Below the pieces are notes generated by a model. It had not been told where the DNA came from, ran no database searches, and saw only the letters and a list, made by a program, of their open reading frames with translations. A stretch of 7,944 bases of DNA from Bacillota bacterium (GTDB lineage Bacteria > Bacillota > Clostridia > DSM-8532), in contig JAEXPO010000343.1 in the NCBI GenBank assembly GCA_023446675.1, positions 1 through 7,944 of the forward strand. Reading direction: 5' to 3'. Made by a program: the position numbers and the translations under genes. Of this stretch, positions 5,690-7,944 are shown one piece after another; position 1 is the first letter of the stretch; every line of letters begins with the position of its first letter.

Positions 5690-6589
5690 ATGACCATTAC
5701 CCCTGCTTTCAAAGGACGCGGAAAAATCAGGGAGGACAGAGGCTTTAACCTCTTTACCGTAACCCTGCTTGCCCTTATGACCTTGATTATAGCTTATCCC
5801 ATATGGAATCTGGTGGTTTCGTCCTTCAGCGACGCCAAATACCTTGCCCTGGGAGGCGTTACCTTTTATCCCAAAGGCTTTACTCTTGAGAATTACAAGG
5901 CTGTATTCAGAGATACCTCCATCTGGAACGCCTTCGGCATATCGGTTGCCAAAACCGGACTGGGTGTTGTAACCCATGTGCTGTTTACCAGCATGGTAGC
6001 CTATGGTATGAGTAAAAAATACCTTATGGGCCGCAAGCTTTACGTTGCCATCGGCATTGTTACCATGTTCTTCGGAGGGGGCATGGTTCCCACCTACCTT
6101 CTGTTCAGGCAGATGGGGCTCCTTAATCAGTTTTCAGTATATATTCTGCCCCAGCTGTTCAGTTATTTTGACATGATTATTCTTATGAATTTTTTCAGGG
6201 ACATACCGGCTTCCCTTGAAGAGTCGGCCACCATTGACGGAGCGGGAACCTGGCAGGTGTTCGGGCGGATTATACTTCCTCTATCCATGCCTGTTCTGGC
6301 TACTATAGCCCTGTTTAACGGCGTATACCAGTGGAACGATTATATGACGGCCAAAATGTTCGTCAGTAATTCAGATCTTCATCCTGTCCAAATGAAGCTT
6401 TATGAGATTGTTGTCCAGTCTCAGACCACGCTTATGAGCAATCCGTCCGCGGGAGCGGTTCTTCCCACCACCACCCGCTCCATACAGCTGGCCACGATTG
6501 TTGTAACGGCCCTGCCCATCGTTCTTGTTTACCCCTTTCTTCAGAAGTATTTTGTTAAGGGTATTACACTGGGAGCCGTTAAGGAATGA
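5690..6589 (+). CDS. ABC sugar transporter permease, LplC/YtcP type
   Basis: This is the partner permease of the importer, 299 residues, as usual for LplC/YtcP-like proteins. An AAGGAGG site (5674-5680) overlaps the stop codon of permease 1 and lies nine bases before ATG 5690, so the two are translationally close and certainly one operon. The first span covers about residues 20-43 (NLFTVTLLALMTLIIAYPIW). FFGGGMVPTYLLF, following M126, is characteristic of this subgroup. The EAA loop reads EESATIDGAG from E177, with the second Ala-like position as Ser, and continues to IILPLSMP. The C-terminal KYFVKGITLGAVKE closes the protein as in most CUT1 permeases. It would form a heterodimer with permease 1 and need a separate ATPase, which is not in this window. 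Confidence 0.92.
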   Translation: MTITPAFKGRGKIREDRGFNLFTVTLLALMTLIIAYPIWNLVVSSFSDAKYLALGGVTFYPKGFTLENYKAVFRDTSIWNAFGISVAKTGLGVVTHVLFTSMVAYGMSKKYLMGRKLYVAIGIVTMFFGGGMVPTYLLFRQMGLLNQFSVYILPQLFSYFDMIILMNFFRDIPASLEESATIDGAGTWQVFGRIILPLSMPVLATIALFNGVYQWNDYMTAKMFVSNSDLHPVQMKLYEIVVQSQTTLMSNPSAGAVLPTTTRSIQLATIVVTALPIVLVYPFLQKYFVKGITLGAVKE

Positions 6590-6739
6590 AAATAAATTAC
6601 ATTATAGTAAATACATAATATTAATTATTCAAATTTGTACTGTATCAATTATTCTTGGAAGAGAACCCTCAAGAGCATGGGAAAGCAAGGAATGATCCCT
6701 AAAGGATTATCTATAACAATGAAAAGGGAGGAACAAAAA

Positions 6740-7944
6740 ATGAGTAACAAGCAAGATCAATGGCGATCTTATTCCGTCCGCAAGGCAGGCGCTGCTCTTG
6801 CGGTATGCCTGCTGGCTGCGGCAACTGCGCTGTCAGGCTGCGGTTCGGGGAATCCCCCCAGTACCGGCGCCAGCGCCACACCCCAAAGCTCTTCCGGAGC
6901 AGGCAGCGCTGCCACCGACGCACGTTACACGCTTGATCCAAACACCCCTGCGTATCAGCTGGATACCAAGGAAGAAACCACCCTAACTTGGTATGTTAAC
7001 GCCGACTGGTGGAATACGGATTTCGGCAATGATCCGGTTACACGCACCATCAAGGAAAAGCTTAAGCTCAACATTGAATTCACAACCGGGGATGATACTA
7101 AGCTTAACAGCCTCTTTGGCTCCGGGCAGCTGCCCGACATTATAACTCTGTTCGACAGCCGCTCCGCAACTGCCACCAAGGCCGCAAGCTGGGCCCTGCC
7201 CTTAAATGATCTGGCGGACAAATACGATCCCTATTTTTATAAGGTGGCCGCTTCCGATACTATAGGCTGGTTTCAGCTGAAGGATGGAAAGACCTATGGC
7301 TATCCCAGCTATTCAAACAGTAAGGCGGACTATGAGGCAGGCTGGCTCAAGCCTACCGATTTCTTTGTTGTTCGCGAGGACATTTACAAGGCAATCGGCG
7401 AGCCGTCCATGTCCACGGAGGAGGAATTTCTGTCGGCCTTGGCAAAGATAGAGCAGCAATTTCCCGATGTTTTGCCCCTGGGTATGCGCAGCTTCGGCGG
7501 CTCGGTGGGATCCATGGGAAATAAGTTCCAGGATTTCCTGGGTGTTCCTATTGCAAATGAAGATAATTCCTATTACGATCGAAATCTTGACGCGGAGTAC
7601 CTAAGATGGATTAAAATAGTAAATAAGGCCTACCGGCTGGGTTATGTCGGTGACGACACCTTTGCCGACGACAACACGGCCTTTGAGGAAAAGGTGGCAA
7701 GCGGACGTTATGCCGCGATGTACATTTCCGGCGCGCCTCAGCTTTCCGGTGCCCTGCAGAAAAACATCACGGCGGATCCGGCCCGCAGGTATATTGCTAT
7801 TGACGGACCCAGGAACAATCAGGGTTATGAGCCTGCTCTTTCCCAGTCAGGTATTTCGGGCTGGACCATAACCTATATCACAAAGAATTGTGCGGATCCT
7901 CAAAAGGCCATTCAACTTTTCACCTACCTCATAAGCGATGAGGG
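6740..7944 (+). CDS. ABC transporter solute-binding lipoprotein, 3'-truncated
   Basis: The frame is open from ATG 6740 to the window end, giving 401 residues; LplA-like members usually run to about 500-560, so the C-terminus is missing. A GGGAGG site (6726-6731 region) lies about eight bases before the ATG and decides this start over the in-frame ATG at 6677. The N-terminus has basic residues, a hydrophobic stretch (16-30) and the lipobox L-S-G-C with C34. A Ser/Gly/Ala/Thr-rich linker (about 35-60) follows, so the mature protein would be anchored to the outer face of the membrane. TLTWYVNADWW begins the first lobe, and GSGQLPDIITLFDS is the typical family 1 binding-protein segment; many aromatic residues suit sugar stacking. 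It is the substrate-recognition part of the importer with the two permeases. The 150-bp gap before it is AT-rich, without a clear promoter or terminator. The ligand is unknown; sialylated or fucosylated glycan fits the context. Confidence 0.9.
   Translation, partial: MSNKQDQWRSYSVRKAGAALAVCLLAAATALSGCGSGNPPSTGASATPQSSSGAGSAATDARYTLDPNTPAYQLDTKEETTLTWYVNADWWNTDFGNDPVTRTIKEKLKLNIEFTTGDDTKLNSLFGSGQLPDIITLFDSRSATATKAASWALPLNDLADKYDPYFYKVAASDTIGWFQLKDGKTYGYPSYSNSKADYEAGWLKPTDFFVVREDIYKAIGEPSMSTEEEFLSALAKIEQQFPDVLPLGMRSFGGSVGSMGNKFQDFLGVPIANEDNSYYDRNLDAEYLRWIKIVNKAYRLGYVGDDTFADDNTAFEEKVASGRYAAMYISGAPQLSGALQKNITADPARRYIAIDGPRNNQGYEPALSQSGISGWTITYITKNCADPQKAIQLFTYLISDE

Noticed and set aside
6677..6739. 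Upstream in-frame starts (6677, 6695, 6719) for the solute-binding protein
   Set aside because: They lack a good ribosome binding site and would put extra charged residues before the signal peptide. The AAGGGAGG stretch serves ATG 6740.
6590..6739. Separate promoter for the solute-binding protein gene
   Set aside because: The gap is AT-rich with several TATA-like strings, but none pairs with a -35 at 16-18 bp, so I do not call one.

Overview
The window looks like part of a glycan-utilisation locus from a Gram-positive bacterium of the Firmicutes, most likely Clostridia or a Paenibacillus relative. The reasons are strong AGGAGG-type ribosome binding sites, a lipoprotein solute-binding protein with an LSGC lipobox, a two-permease sugar importer of the LplB/LplC kind, and AT-rich intergenic DNA around genes of mixed GC content. 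All genes read left to right. This placement is an inference from style, not a phylogenetic result.

Layout. Positions 3-1259 hold the 5'-truncated end of an FAD-dependent oxidoreductase. A 159-bp spacer follows, with a possible degraded reading frame. Then come a YhcH/YiaL-type cupin-like protein (1419-1871), an intracellular GH29 alpha-L-fucosidase (1929-3167) and an N-acetylneuraminate lyase, nanA (3339-4217), which ends at a hairpin terminator (4275-4310). A regulatory region follows, and then a second unit: ABC permease 1 (4758-5675), ABC permease 2 (5690-6589) and a lipoprotein solute-binding protein (6740 to the window end, 3'-truncated).

How they may work together. The importer would bring in an oligosaccharide or sugar. 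The cytoplasmic fucosidase would remove fucose, and the lyase would cleave sialic acid to N-acetylmannosamine and pyruvate. YhcH-family proteins recur in sialic acid operons. The oxidoreductase may process a modified sugar, but its substrate cannot be read from sequence. No nanE, nanK, sialidase, importer ATPase or regulator gene is present in the window, so the pathway is incomplete here.

The most striking non-coding signal lies upstream of the importer: three CG-centred palindromes of the AAAACGTTTT type whose centres are exactly 106 bp apart (4417/4418, 4523/4524, 4629/4630). The middle one overlaps the -35 and spacer of a good promoter (TTGTAA, 17 bp, TATAAT). This is the arrangement expected for repression by DNA looping with a LacI-family regulator.
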